64,000 bases of DNA. It comes from Pseudoneobacillus sp042683745 (lineage in GTDB: Bacteria; Bacillota; Bacilli; Bacillales; Cytobacillaceae). The notes under the pieces are model-generated. The model made no database searches, was not told where the DNA came from, and saw only the letters and a program-made list of their open reading frames with translations. Both the position numbers and the translations under genes were made by a program. The DNA lies in NCBI RefSeq assembly GCF_042683745.1, contig NZ_JBHUJX010000022.1:62001-126000 (forward strand). Reading direction: 5' to 3'. Positions 28,789-37,738 of the stretch are shown here, piece after piece (the first letter of the stretch is position 1; every line of letters begins with the position of its first letter).

Positions 28789-29304
28789 TCAATATTCCAA
28801 TGGGAAAATTTCTACAATCCCATCTGCCTTTGTCCGATTGGAACAAAGCATTAACACATGATCAAAAAAGTCTTCAACTTGATCAAGTGAACTTGGTAAT
28901 GGGATTTCTAACAATAATGAGCCAAAAACCTGTTTGAAATAGGCTTTTCGTTGCTCGTTTTTACCGTCTCGTTTTAATGGATTGTATTTCCAGTGAAAAT
29001 AAGGTTTTCCATCCTTCTCAACAATGTGTTGGATTTCAGCAAGTGTTCTTGATTTATTTCCGGAATAGATGACTAAGTAATAGTTATCGTTCCGATGCCA
29101 GTCAATGAGTAGAAAATAATAGTTATTTATCCCAAGTTTTGCTACATGGAAGCCTGCAACTAATGGTTTCCCATTAGACCATTGATGAAATTGATGGAGT
29201 TGATCTCTAACCGTTTCTAGTTTGCTCAATTCGTAGGTAATAGAAGGATGTTTTGCCCATTCATCCAATAATTTAGATAAGGTAATTGCTTGTGATTTTT
29301 CCAC
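28789..29304 (-). CDS. Uncharacterised 171-residue protein, downstream of a sensor kinase
   Basis: No signal peptide or membrane helix and no motif that I recognise. The middle is beta-rich (YYFLLIDWHRNDNYYLVIYS) and the C-terminus helical. Balanced charge and a 13-base gap to the upstream kinase stop suggest a real, co-transcribed cytosolic protein. AGTCCTTTC (minus: GAAAGGACT) lies shortly before the ATG. Possible roles, such as a kinase partner, are guesswork. Confidence 0.7.
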   Translation of the reverse strand: MEKSQAITLSKLLDEWAKHPSITYELSKLETVRDQLHQFHQWSNGKPLVAGFHVAKLGINNYYFLLIDWHRNDNYYLVIYSGNKSRTLAEIQHIVEKDGKPYFHWKYNPLKRDGKNEQRKAYFKQVFGSLLLEIPLPSSLDQVEDFFDHVLMLCSNRTKADGIVEIFPLEY

Positions 29305-29317
29305 AGAAAGGACTCCT

Positions 29318-30835
29318 CTAATCTATACTATTTTGCAACATCGGCAGTGTAATCTCGACTTTAGTCCCTACATTTGGGGCACTGTCTATTGTAATGTCAC
29401 CGTTATATGTGTTAATGATTCGTTTACAAACGGTCAATCCTAAGCCAGAACCATCCTTTTTCATTGTAAAAAAAGGATTAAATACTTGACTTAATAATTC
29501 TTTAGGCATCCCAACACCTGTATCTTCTACTTTAATCACGCAAAATTCCAAGTGTTTTTCTACAGTAATCGTTAAATTACCACCATTTGGCATGGCATGT
29601 AAAGCATTTTTAGAAAGATTTAAAATGACTTGTTTTAAATGATCTTTCACACATGAAATAAGCAGAATATCTTTCGAAAAATGAATAGTTAGTTTCACAT
29701 TCATGAAATTGGATTCAGATTGAAGTAGAGGTTCGATCTCAGCTAGAATGTCATTGGCATGATAAGGCATTAACGTATTAGCTGTTGGTTTTCCAAGGAC
29801 GAGTAATTCACTGACAATCGAGTTTATGCGATCAATTTCCATTTGAATTACTTCGTAATAAGTTTGCGATTTTTTATCGGAATTTTCCTCACTTAAAAGT
29901 TTAATTAATCCTTTAATACCCGTTAATGGATTTCGAATTTCATGCGCTGTACTAGCAGCTAAGTTTCCGATTAATTCAAGTTTTTGTAGTTCGGTCTGTT
30001 CCTTTTCCTTTTTCACATTACGCTGCAGAAGAATATATTTGGATAATAAATACAATATATTTGATAGTATGAAACCGATTATAAAGTACTGTAGAAAGGC
30101 GATCAGAAAAACATCATTTTTTTCAGGGATAACAATAGCCGTAACACTCCATGGTTTTAGAGAGAGAGGGACATGAGTCATGATTGGATGTTTTCCAAGA
30201 TTACTAGAACCCGTCTCAATTAAGATTTTATTATCTTGATCCGTTACGTTAATCTTTTCCTCTTCTATTAAACTATGAATCGCTTCTTCAATTTCATCTA
30301 ATCTCAAGCTTGCCAAGAGAACACCTTGTGTTTGTCCTTGATCCACAACAGGTGTGGCGATGGTAATAATAAATCTTCCTGTGACTCGGCCAATATGGGG
30401 CTCAGATATACTTGTTTTCCGCGTTCCTATAGCTTGCTGAAAATATTCGCGGTCAAAAACATTAACTAAAGAAGAAGAGGGAACTGAACTAACCAATAAA
30501 TCTCCTTTTGTGTTAGACCAATAAAAACCGGAAAATCGTGAATCCTTACTTTGAGTTTCTTGAAGAATCATTTCTATTTCGTCTAAGTTTTTGTCCTGAA
30601 CTTTAATCGAGGTCGCTAACATTTCCAAACGACCAACGGTTTCACTGAGAAAATTCTCAATATTCATCGCATGAAAATTTGCATACCATTCCGCTTTACT
30701 ATTATATTGTCTCTCAATATCATCAACTTTGCTAAGTCCAAGAATGTAACTAATAGTTAAAGAAGGTAGTAAAGTTATGAATAAATAGATGAGTAAATTC
30801 TTCCCACCAGATTTAAATGTTCTCTTAAAAGCCAA
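29318..30835 (-). CDS. Orphan membrane sensor histidine kinase, KinD-like
   Basis: 505 residues. TM1 at about 14-34, a Cache-type extracellular sensor (about 35-235, with DREYFQQAI and GRFIITIATPV), and TM2 near 245-270. HisKA has the phospho-His in STAHEIRNPLTGIKGLIKLL, and HATPase shows NLSKNALHAM, DTGVGMP and GSGLGLTV. No response regulator is adjacent. The H-box and the length match the sporulation phosphorelay kinases, especially KinD (506 residues in B. subtilis), so it may feed Spo0F; that partner is inferred. An uncharacterised gene follows on the same transcript. Confidence 0.88.
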   Translation of the reverse strand: MAFKRTFKSGGKNLLIYLFITLLPSLTISYILGLSKVDDIERQYNSKAEWYANFHAMNIENFLSETVGRLEMLATSIKVQDKNLDEIEMILQETQSKDSRFSGFYWSNTKGDLLVSSVPSSSLVNVFDREYFQQAIGTRKTSISEPHIGRVTGRFIITIATPVVDQGQTQGVLLASLRLDEIEEAIHSLIEEEKINVTDQDNKILIETGSSNLGKHPIMTHVPLSLKPWSVTAIVIPEKNDVFLIAFLQYFIIGFILSNILYLLSKYILLQRNVKKEKEQTELQKLELIGNLAASTAHEIRNPLTGIKGLIKLLSEENSDKKSQTYYEVIQMEIDRINSIVSELLVLGKPTANTLMPYHANDILAEIEPLLQSESNFMNVKLTIHFSKDILLISCVKDHLKQVILNLSKNALHAMPNGGNLTITVEKHLEFCVIKVEDTGVGMPKELLSQVFNPFFTMKKDGSGLGLTVCKRIINTYNGDITIDSAPNVGTKVEITLPMLQNSID

Positions 30836-30987
30836 AAGGAATCTTCCCCTTAAAATATTGTTAAGACTATTTTACTATATTTTATAGAAAAAAACGTTGC
30901 AGTCTAATACAGGACTCAGAGATTTTTTCCTTTACAGCTCTATATTGGTTAATATTGAAAATAAATGAAAAATATTCTCAATTGTAA

Positions 30988-31015
30988 TTGACAATGATTC
31001 TCACCGTGCTATAAT
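30988..31015 (+). promoter_or_regulatory. Sigma-A promoter with overlapping Fur box, upstream of yclN
   Basis: Consensus -35 TTGACA (30988-30993), 16-base spacer and consensus -10 TATAAT (31010-31015). TGACAATGATTCTCA (30989-31003) matches the Fur 7-1-7 consensus TGATAATNATTATCA at all but two fixed positions and covers the -35 element, the usual place for iron repression. Confidence 0.8.
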
Positions 31016-31025
31016 CAACGTTGTA

Positions 31026-31050
31026 AGTGATAATGAATTTCAATATCACT
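31026..31050 (+). promoter_or_regulatory. Second Fur-like palindrome
   Basis: AGTGATA (31026-31032) and TATCACT (31044-31050) form an inverted repeat containing TGATAATGAATTTCA, a weaker Fur-box match, just downstream of the -10. It may strengthen iron repression. Confidence 0.5.
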
Positions 31051-31090
31051 TAATGAGAAAGCTAGAATAATAGAAATGTTGGGGACAGCC

Positions 31091-32041
31091 ATGAAGAAAC
31101 GATATTTACTACTTGCGTTACTAGTCTTTTCAGCGTTTTCTCTTTTTGTAGGAGTTAGCAGCATAACACCTTTAGATCTGTTGGACTTTGGATCAGAGAA
31201 AACACAAATCTTCTTAATAAGCAGAGTACCTAGGCTTGTTGCGATCTTACTAGCAGGTGCAGGTATGAGTATTGCTGGCTTGATCATGCAGCAACTCAGT
31301 CGGAATAAATTTGTTTCGCCAACAACGGCCGGAACATTGGATGCTACTCGACTTGGGATCTTAGTTTCCATGCTATTGTTTGCTAACGCAACCATGCTCG
31401 AGAAGATGGCGGTTGCCTTTATATTTGCGCTTGCCGGCACGTTTTTATTTATGCAAATATTGGACCGAATCAAATTCAAAGATGCGATATTTATTCCACT
31501 CGTCGGACTCATGTTCGGTAATATTTTGTCATCTGTTACGACTTTTTTTGCATATCGAGCAGATGTCATCCAAAATATGTCTGCCTGGCTGCAAGGTGAT
31601 TTTTCGATGATGATGAAGGGCCGCTACGAACTACTATACATAAGTATTCCTGTATTAATCCTTGCTTACTTCTACGCTAATCGATTTACAGTAGCGGGCA
31701 TGGGGGAAGATTTCTCGAAGAATCTTGGTCTTTCATATCGACGGGTAGTGAATATAGGACTTGTACTCGTTGCTCTTGTTACGGCAACGGTCGTGTTAAC
31801 TGTAGGAATTATCCCTTTTCTTGGCTTAATTATTCCAAATATCATTTCTATTTTTAAAGGCGATCATTTACAAAAAACTTTACCACATACGGCACTATTA
31901 GGTGCAAATTTCCTTCTTGTTTGTGACATCTTAGGGAGGGTCCTTATTTATCCATATGAGATCTCGATCAGTCTCATGGTAGGTGTCATCGGAAGTGGTA
32001 TATTCCTATATTTACTTTTCCGGAGGAAGGCGTATGCGTAA
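31091..32041 (+). CDS. yclN: Siderophore (petrobactin-type) ABC permease YclN
   Basis: 316 residues from the ATG at 31091, the same length as B. subtilis YclN. About nine membrane helices with the FecCD-type motif FLISRVPRLVAILLAGAGMSIAGLIMQQ, and near the C-terminus GIIPFLGLIIPNI. It forms the membrane channel with YclO for Fe-petrobactin/catecholate import. GGGGA sits 5 bases before the ATG; the earlier ATG at 31076 is less likely. It is the first gene of a Fur-type promoter unit; the next gene overlaps it. Confidence 0.9.
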   Translation: MKKRYLLLALLVFSAFSLFVGVSSITPLDLLDFGSEKTQIFLISRVPRLVAILLAGAGMSIAGLIMQQLSRNKFVSPTTAGTLDATRLGILVSMLLFANATMLEKMAVAFIFALAGTFLFMQILDRIKFKDAIFIPLVGLMFGNILSSVTTFFAYRADVIQNMSAWLQGDFSMMMKGRYELLYISIPVLILAYFYANRFTVAGMGEDFSKNLGLSYRRVVNIGLVLVALVTATVVLTVGIIPFLGLIIPNIISIFKGDHLQKTLPHTALLGANFLLVCDILGRVLIYPYEISISLMVGVIGSGIFLYLLFRRKAYA

Positions 32042-32984
32042 CATTATGAAAATGGTAATCCTCGTATTGATCGCTACAGGATGTATTGCCATCTACTTAT
32101 TTCATGAATTAAATGGAAGCTTTGATTATGCCTTGCCGAGGCGTGTTATAAAAGTGCTGGCGATGGCATTAACTGGTTTAACTATTGCCTATTCAACTGT
32201 CGTTTTCCAGACAATAACCCATAATCGTATATTAACACCAAGTATTATGGGTCTTGATTCGCTTTATTTATTGTTACAAACAGTAATTATCTTCTTTCTT
32301 GGGTCAGACCATATGATTATTGTGAATAAACAAGTAAACTTTTTACTTTCCGTTACAGCGATGATTATCTTTGCTTTATTGTTATATCGTTTCTTATTTA
32401 AAAATGGCAACCAGCCGATCTATTTTTTATTACTTATTGGAATAATTGTCGGAACCTTTTTTTCAAGTATCTCAACCTTTTTTCAGGTTCTTATTGATCC
32501 GAATGAGTTTCAAATTGTTCAAGATCGCATGTTTGCGAGTTTCAACAATATTAACTCGGATTTAGTGTGGATTGCCTTAGGTCTTGTATGTTTACTTATG
32601 ATTTATGCTTGGCGCTATGTTAAATATTTAGATGTCTTATCTTTAGGTAGAGAGTTGTCGATTAATCTTGGGGTTCCATACGATGCTATTGTTAAAAGAA
32701 TGCTTATTATCGTCGCCATTTTCATTTCCATTTCAACAGCATTAGTAGGTCCGATTACTTTCTTTGGTTTAATTGTAGCTAATCTTAGCTACCAATTTTT
32801 CAAAACATATAAACACAAAGTGTTAATAAGTGGTGCGGTTGTTATGAGCATAATTGCGCTTGTAGGTGGACAATGGGTGGTTGAACGTGTCTTTACTTTC
32901 TCGACAACACTTAGCGTCATAATCAACTTTATCGGTGGTGTCTACTTTATCTACTTACTGCTAAGGGAGAGGAAATCTGCATGA
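32034..32984 (+). CDS. yclO: Siderophore ABC permease YclO
   Basis: 316 residues (315 in B. subtilis YclO). Nine or so membrane helices and FecCD-family features (VIKVLAMALTGLTIAYSTVVFQTITHN, then ALVGPITFFGLIVANL near the C-terminus). It is the second half of the permease heterodimer with YclN. GGAGGA at 32022-32027 is 6 bases before the ATG at 32034, which overlaps the end of yclN by 8 bases; the longer frame from 31983 is not a start. It overlaps yclP by 4 bases. Confidence 0.9.
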   Translation: MRNIMKMVILVLIATGCIAIYLFHELNGSFDYALPRRVIKVLAMALTGLTIAYSTVVFQTITHNRILTPSIMGLDSLYLLLQTVIIFFLGSDHMIIVNKQVNFLLSVTAMIIFALLLYRFLFKNGNQPIYFLLLIGIIVGTFFSSISTFFQVLIDPNEFQIVQDRMFASFNNINSDLVWIALGLVCLLMIYAWRYVKYLDVLSLGRELSINLGVPYDAIVKRMLIIVAIFISISTALVGPITFFGLIVANLSYQFFKTYKHKVLISGAVVMSIIALVGGQWVVERVFTFSTTLSVIINFIGGVYFIYLLLRERKSA

Positions 32985-33742
32985 TTCAAGTTCGGTCATT
33001 ATCAAAGCTATATGGGAGGAAATCCGTTGTTGAAAATGTAACAGTGGATATCCAGCCAGGGAAAATTACATCCTTTATTGGACCCAATGGGGCAGGGAAG
33101 TCTACTTTACTATCGATGGTAAGCCGTCTATTAGATGCGGATACTGGTGAAGTGCTTATCGACAAATCTGATGTTCGAAAAATGAAGTCAAATGATTTCG
33201 CGAAAAAAGTATCGATTTTGAAACAGTCCAATTATATGAATGTAAGACTAACCATTCGTGAATTGGTTTCCTTTGGTCGATTTCCTTATTCGAAGGGGCG
33301 TTTAACGGATGATGATGAACGAATCGTCGATCAATCTCTCCAATACATGGATTTATCAGAGATGAAGGATCAATTTCTGGATGAATTATCGGGTGGGCAA
33401 CGCCAAAGAGCATTTATAGCAATGGTAATTGCCCAAGATACGGACTACATTTTACTTGATGAACCATTGAATAATTTGGATATGAAGCATTCTGTTCAGA
33501 TTATGAAAATATTGCGCCGTCTTGTCGATGAACTTGGCAAAACAGTAGTCATCGTACTCCATGATATTAATTTTGCTTCTGTGTATTCTGATCAAATCGT
33601 GGCTATGAAAGATGGGAAAGTTGTAAAAAACGGACCAACAGAAGAAATCATCGAATCGAAAGCATTAAAGGAAATTTATGATATGGATATTCCCATCCAA
33701 GAAATGGGTAGTTGTAGAATTTGTGTTTACTTTAATTCATAA
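32981..33742 (+). CDS. yclP: Siderophore ABC transporter ATPase YclP
   Basis: 253 residues (252 in YclP). Walker A is in GPNGAGKSTLLSMVSR, the signature is ELSGGQRQRAFIAMVIAQ, Walker B is YILLDEPLNNLD, and the switch His lies in IVLHDINFAS. It energises YclNO. It is coupled to yclO by a 4-base overlap, and an 87-base gap precedes the binding-protein gene. Confidence 0.93.
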   Translation: MIQVRSLSKLYGRKSVVENVTVDIQPGKITSFIGPNGAGKSTLLSMVSRLLDADTGEVLIDKSDVRKMKSNDFAKKVSILKQSNYMNVRLTIRELVSFGRFPYSKGRLTDDDERIVDQSLQYMDLSEMKDQFLDELSGGQRQRAFIAMVIAQDTDYILLDEPLNNLDMKHSVQIMKILRRLVDELGKTVVIVLHDINFASVYSDQIVAMKDGKVVKNGPTEEIIESKALKEIYDMDIPIQEMGSCRICVYFNS

Positions 33743-33829
33743 CTTGAAATGCGGAAGGCACTCAGCTTTAAGCGACAATTTTCAAATTCAAAAAAGTTAT
33801 AAAATTTTAAAAAAAGGGGAGTTTTAAAT

Positions 33830-34786
33830 ATGAAAAAGTGGAGTTTATTCACCCTTGTTTTCACGTTGATATTACTATTAGCAGCGTGTGGTTCAAAGGA
33901 AGAAGGTACATCTAAAAAGTCATCTGGTGAAGGTTCAGAGCCGGAAATATCGGAAGAAATGACGATTAAGCACCAATACGGGGAAGCTGTTGTGAAGAAA
34001 AATCCTGAAAAAGTAGTCGTGTTCGACTTTGGAATTTTAGACACATTAGATGAATTAGGAATTGAAGTAACAGGAGTACCGCAAGCGACGATTCCAAAGT
34101 ATCTAGAAAAATATGCAGTAGATACATATACAAACGTCGGTAGTTTAAAAGAGCCAGACTTTGAAGCGATTCATGCGATGCAACCAGATGTGATTTTCAT
34201 TTCAGCACGTCAAGCAGAATTATATGATCAATTTGCAGAAATTGCTCCAACTGTGTTTGTCGGTATTGACTACTCAAACTATATGGATTCTTTTGAGAAA
34301 AACATGAACTTAGTGGGCGAAATTTTTGGTAAAGAAGATGAAGTAGCATCTAAAGTAGATGAAATTTATGCAAGTATTGAAGAGTTATCAAGTAAAGTTT
34401 CAGAGGCAAATAAAAAAGGCTTAATCGTGTTAGCAAACGAAGGAAAAGTAAGTGCATATGGCCCAAGTTCTCGTTTCGGAATCATTCATGATGTATTGGG
34501 CTTTGGGGCAGTTGATCAGAATATTGAAGTTTCAACCCACGGTCAAAGCATTACATTTGAATACATTATGGAGAAAAACCCTGAAGTATTATTTGTTATT
34601 GACCGCAATGTCGCAGTAGGTAGCGAAGCAGGTGCAAAAGATACGATTGAAAACGAACTTGTTCAAAAAACCACAGCCTATAAAGACGGAAAAATCATCT
34701 ATCTAGATCCAGACTACTGGTATCTAAGTGGTGGAGGATTAAAATCAGTACAAGAAATGATGAAAGAAGTCGAAGCAGCTATCTAA
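33830..34786 (+). CDS. yclQ: Siderophore-binding lipoprotein YclQ
   Basis: 318 residues (317 in YclQ). The lipoprotein signal ends in LLLAACGSKEE, with the lipidated Cys near residue 21. A class III binding-protein fold follows: VVVFDFGILDTLDELGI, the long central helix, and PDVIFISARQ. The end reads YWYLSGGGLKSVQEMM. It delivers the iron-siderophore to YclNO. AAGGGGAG lies ahead of the ATG. A stem-loop with a short T-run follows. Confidence 0.93.
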   Translation: MKKWSLFTLVFTLILLLAACGSKEEGTSKKSSGEGSEPEISEEMTIKHQYGEAVVKKNPEKVVVFDFGILDTLDELGIEVTGVPQATIPKYLEKYAVDTYTNVGSLKEPDFEAIHAMQPDVIFISARQAELYDQFAEIAPTVFVGIDYSNYMDSFEKNMNLVGEIFGKEDEVASKVDEIYASIEELSSKVSEANKKGLIVLANEGKVSAYGPSSRFGIIHDVLGFGAVDQNIEVSTHGQSITFEYIMEKNPEVLFVIDRNVAVGSEAGAKDTIENELVQKTTAYKDGKIIYLDPDYWYLSGGGLKSVQEMMKEVEAAI

Positions 34787-34792
34787 TATGCT

Positions 34793-34815
34793 AAAGCCAG
34801 GCAATGCCTGGCTTT
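34793..34815 (+). terminator. Stem-loop between yclQ and the ABM gene
   Basis: AAAGCCAGGCA/TGCCTGGCTTT perfect stem with a one-base centre, short T-run. Probably a leaky terminator, allowing some read-through to the next gene. Confidence 0.55.
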
Positions 34816-34834
34816 ACTAAACGGAGGGATGACA

Positions 34835-35140
34835 ATGTTTTATCAAATTAAAAAAATTGTCGTAAAAGAAGGTTTCTCTGATCAAATCGTCGATCGTTTT
34901 TCAAAAAAAGGTGGCTTGCAAGGGCAGATGCCTGGTTTCATAGATAAACAAGTATTAGTAAAAAAGGCACGTCGCGGTGATGAAGAAGTATTAGTTATTG
35001 TCCGTTGGGAGTCAGAAGAGGCTTGGAAAAATTGGGAGAAGAGTCCAGAGCATATTGCTGGTCACAAGGCAAATCGCGGAGTTGCAAAACCTGAATTTGT
35101 TATTGAAACCAGTCAGGATGTTTATGAAGTTAAAGTTTGA
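34835..35140 (+). CDS. ABM-domain protein, IsdG/HmoA-like heme monooxygenase
   Basis: 101 residues of the antibiotic-biosynthesis-monooxygenase fold. Motifs of the IsdG/HmoA heme-degrading group are visible: an N-terminal strand, MPGFIDKQVLVKK, and a WESEEAWKNWEKSPEHIAGHK segment supplying the conserved Trp and heme-ligand His. It would free iron from heme in the cytosol, fitting its place directly after a siderophore importer. CGGAGGG favours the ATG at 34835 over 34829. Whether it is iron-regulated depends on read-through from the yclN promoter. Confidence 0.8.
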   Translation: MFYQIKKIVVKEGFSDQIVDRFSKKGGLQGQMPGFIDKQVLVKKARRGDEEVLVIVRWESEEAWKNWEKSPEHIAGHKANRGVAKPEFVIETSQDVYEVKV

Positions 35141-35162
35141 GGCAGAATTCGAATGATTAAAA

Positions 35163-35195
35163 AGGACCATCCAGTTTAATCTGAATGGTCCTCTT
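35163..35195. terminator. Terminator between convergent genes
   Basis: AGGACCATCCAG pairs with CTGAATGGTCCT (one mismatch), T-containing tails on both sides. Confidence 0.65.
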
Positions 35196-35200
35196 TGAAT

Positions 35201-37396
35201 TTAGATTAATGTCATACATCCATGATTCATTCTTTGGAAAAAATCCTCAAATGCTTTTACAGGTAATGGTTTACTAATAAAATAACCTTGAATTTCATCA
35301 CAGCCCAATTCTTCTAATAGATGAATGACTTCCTCTGTTTCAATTCCTTCAGCTACAACCTTTAAGTTTAATTCATGAGCAAGATAGATAATGGCCCGCA
35401 CGATAGCGATATTATCCCTATTTTCTGATACTTCCTGAATAAAGGATCGATCAATTTTTAAGCATTGAATTGGAAATTTTCTTAAATAGTTTAACGAGGA
35501 ATAGCCTATTCCAAAGTCATCAATGGCAATTGAAACGCCCATTTCACTCAACCTCTTTAGGCATATGATACATTCCTCAATATTTTCAACAAAACTATGT
35601 TCAGTAATTTCGATTTCTAATAGTCTTGGATTTAATCCCGTTTTATCAAGTACTCTTTTCACGATATTTTCGAAATTTGGCAGTCGAAAATGCTGTGGTG
35701 AGATATTAACAGAAACTTTAGTAGGCTGAGTAAATAGGGTATCATTCCAAACTTTATTTTGGTAGCAAGCTTTTTCTAATACCCACTCATCCAATTTAAT
35801 TATAAATCCAGTTTCTTCGGCTATTGGAATAAATTTTGCTGGTGGAATTTGACCAAGTTTTGGGTTATTCCAACGTAATAAAGCCTCAATACCATTCATT
35901 TTCTTTGAAGGTAAATCTATTTTTGGTTGAAAATATAATTCTAGCTCATGATAATCAATCGCATTTTTCAAATAATGTTCAATGAGCATTGCTTCTTCAA
36001 ACTGTTGGTTCATTTCTGGTTGATAGATTTTGAAGGTATTTTTTTTATCATCCTTTGCCTGATACATGGCAATATCGGCATTCTTGAGCAAAGTATCAGG
36101 GTCATGCCCATGATTTGGATAAATGCTGATGCCAATACTTGCAGAAGTATGGATTTCCATTTGATTAGAAAGAGTAAATGCTGTCTCAAACAAGGAAAGA
36201 ATTTGTGACGCATAAAAAGAAACGACAGCACAATCCTCAATGTTTGGATAAATAATCATGAACTCATCACCAGCTAGTCGGTATACGTTACCATTTCTAG
36301 CAACTACTTCTTTTAATCTTAAAGCGACTTCTTTTATTAATAAATCTCCAGTTGTATGTCCAAATGTGTCATTAATCTGTTTAAAACGGTCCAAGTCAAG
36401 AAAAAAGACAGCCAATTGATATTCTGCTTGGTCCATACTCTTAATAAATTCCACGAGATCGTCACTAAATTTTCTTCGGTTCGGTAAATCTGTCGTATTA
36501 TCCTGAAATGCCATTAACTTGATTTTCTCTTGTGCTTCGTGAAGCTCAGTAATTTCATTTATGCATCCGATTAATTCAATCACTTCACCATCCCGATAAA
36601 TCGGAGATAAATATGTAAGTAATTGTTTTCCTTTAAATGAATATTGATAGGAAATATCCATACCAGTAAATGCTTGCGTATATCTTTGTTTTAATAAAGA
36701 AGAAATATCTTCTGGAAAAATTTCTTCCGGGCTTTTAAGGAACATTTTTTCCTTTTCTAATCCGAGCTCGTAAGCTAATTTTCCTTCATTTAATATATAT
36801 TTAAACCCATCAGCTGTTTTCACTACTTTAAATATGAGATTATGCATCGAATTTACAACAAAGCGAAAATCATTTTCTAAAGCTTTAACTAATCTCTCTT
36901 GGGCAAGCCTTCCCTCTGTAATGTCAGTCCTTAATGTCATATACATAAAAGGTATACCATGTTCATCTTTTAATGGGACAATGGTCGTTTTAACCCAATA
37001 AATAGAGCCATCCTTTGCTTTATTTCTAATTTCGCCTTCCCAAATTTGACCACTTTTTATTTGTGCCCACATTTGTCTAAAGAAGGATGGGTCATGATAG
37101 CCAGAATTAAGAAGTCTATGGTTTTTACCAATTAGTTCTTCCCGTGTATATTTTGAAATCTTGCAAAATTTATCATTTGCATAAATAATAATCCCATCAG
37201 TATCCGTTATAGCGACAATTACAGATGAGTCTAATGCATGTTTTAAATTGTTAAAATCATGTAAGAAGTGGAGTGTATCTTGAATACAGGTTTCAATTTT
37301 ATGGTTATTTGCATTGTTTGTTTGAAGGAGCTTTTGAAATGTATTCAGTACACATTGTATATGAGTGGTTTCAAACATTTCGTCCATTTTTCTCAT
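35201..37396 (-). CDS. PAS-PAS-GGDEF-EAL c-di-GMP turnover protein
   Basis: 731 residues, soluble. PAS 1 (about 55-165) has the same signature as the gene at 3449 (NDKFCKISKYTREEL, NKAKDGSIYW), PAS 2 is at about 175-290, GGDEF at about 300-460, and EAL at about 475-720. The GGDEF loop reads AGDEF (in LAGDEFMIIYP), a variant that may be active or not. EAL is intact: EALLRW, NISPQHF, EITEHS, IDDFGIGYSSL, KIDRSF, VVAEGIE. Phosphodiesterase activity is therefore the safer call. It is a single gene. Confidence 0.92.
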   Translation of the reverse strand: MRKMDEMFETTHIQCVLNTFQKLLQTNNANNHKIETCIQDTLHFLHDFNNLKHALDSSVIVAITDTDGIIIYANDKFCKISKYTREELIGKNHRLLNSGYHDPSFFRQMWAQIKSGQIWEGEIRNKAKDGSIYWVKTTIVPLKDEHGIPFMYMTLRTDITEGRLAQERLVKALENDFRFVVNSMHNLIFKVVKTADGFKYILNEGKLAYELGLEKEKMFLKSPEEIFPEDISSLLKQRYTQAFTGMDISYQYSFKGKQLLTYLSPIYRDGEVIELIGCINEITELHEAQEKIKLMAFQDNTTDLPNRRKFSDDLVEFIKSMDQAEYQLAVFFLDLDRFKQINDTFGHTTGDLLIKEVALRLKEVVARNGNVYRLAGDEFMIIYPNIEDCAVVSFYASQILSLFETAFTLSNQMEIHTSASIGISIYPNHGHDPDTLLKNADIAMYQAKDDKKNTFKIYQPEMNQQFEEAMLIEHYLKNAIDYHELELYFQPKIDLPSKKMNGIEALLRWNNPKLGQIPPAKFIPIAEETGFIIKLDEWVLEKACYQNKVWNDTLFTQPTKVSVNISPQHFRLPNFENIVKRVLDKTGLNPRLLEIEITEHSFVENIEECIICLKRLSEMGVSIAIDDFGIGYSSLNYLRKFPIQCLKIDRSFIQEVSENRDNIAIVRAIIYLAHELNLKVVAEGIETEEVIHLLEELGCDEIQGYFISKPLPVKAFEDFFQRMNHGCMTLI

Positions 37397-37579
37397 TCAG
37401 CCACCTCCCAATTTAATACTAATAAGTTCATTATATAGTTATTTTTGCCTATATTCGTGCAAAAATTTGTATATTTTCGGACAATATTTCATTTTTATCA
37501 CATGGTGTCGAATATTGCAATACTTTGTATATTTCCACTATTGACAAGCTTTAAAATGGTTTTGTTATTTTTCAATCGC

Positions 37580-37738
37580 TTAACGTATTACTGTAAAGAA
37601 TGGAGTGATGATGACTGACAAAGCTAACAGAAGGACAGCTAAAGAACCCATTTTGTTTTTTTCTTTCCAAAGGGTGATCGAGTATCCCAATGTATAGAAA
37701 AAGACTAGAAGGGCTATTAAAAAAATAAATATATTCAT
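37580..37738 (-). CDS. Small two-helix membrane protein, ger-operon D gene
   Basis: A 52-residue frame starting at ATG 37738, directly after the GerC stop codon. A GGTGAGGG ribosome site lies inside the end of gerC. The protein opens MNIFIFLIALLVFFYTLGY, has a charged loop WKEKNKMGS, and a second hydrophobic stretch AVLLLALSVIITPFF. Small two-helix D genes within or next to ger operons have been reported in Bacillus species as modulators of germinant-receptor function. Size, topology and position fit that class. It is too short for standard gene lists. Confidence 0.75.
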   Translation of the reverse strand: MNIFIFLIALLVFFYTLGYSITLWKEKNKMGSLAVLLLALSVIITPFFTVIR

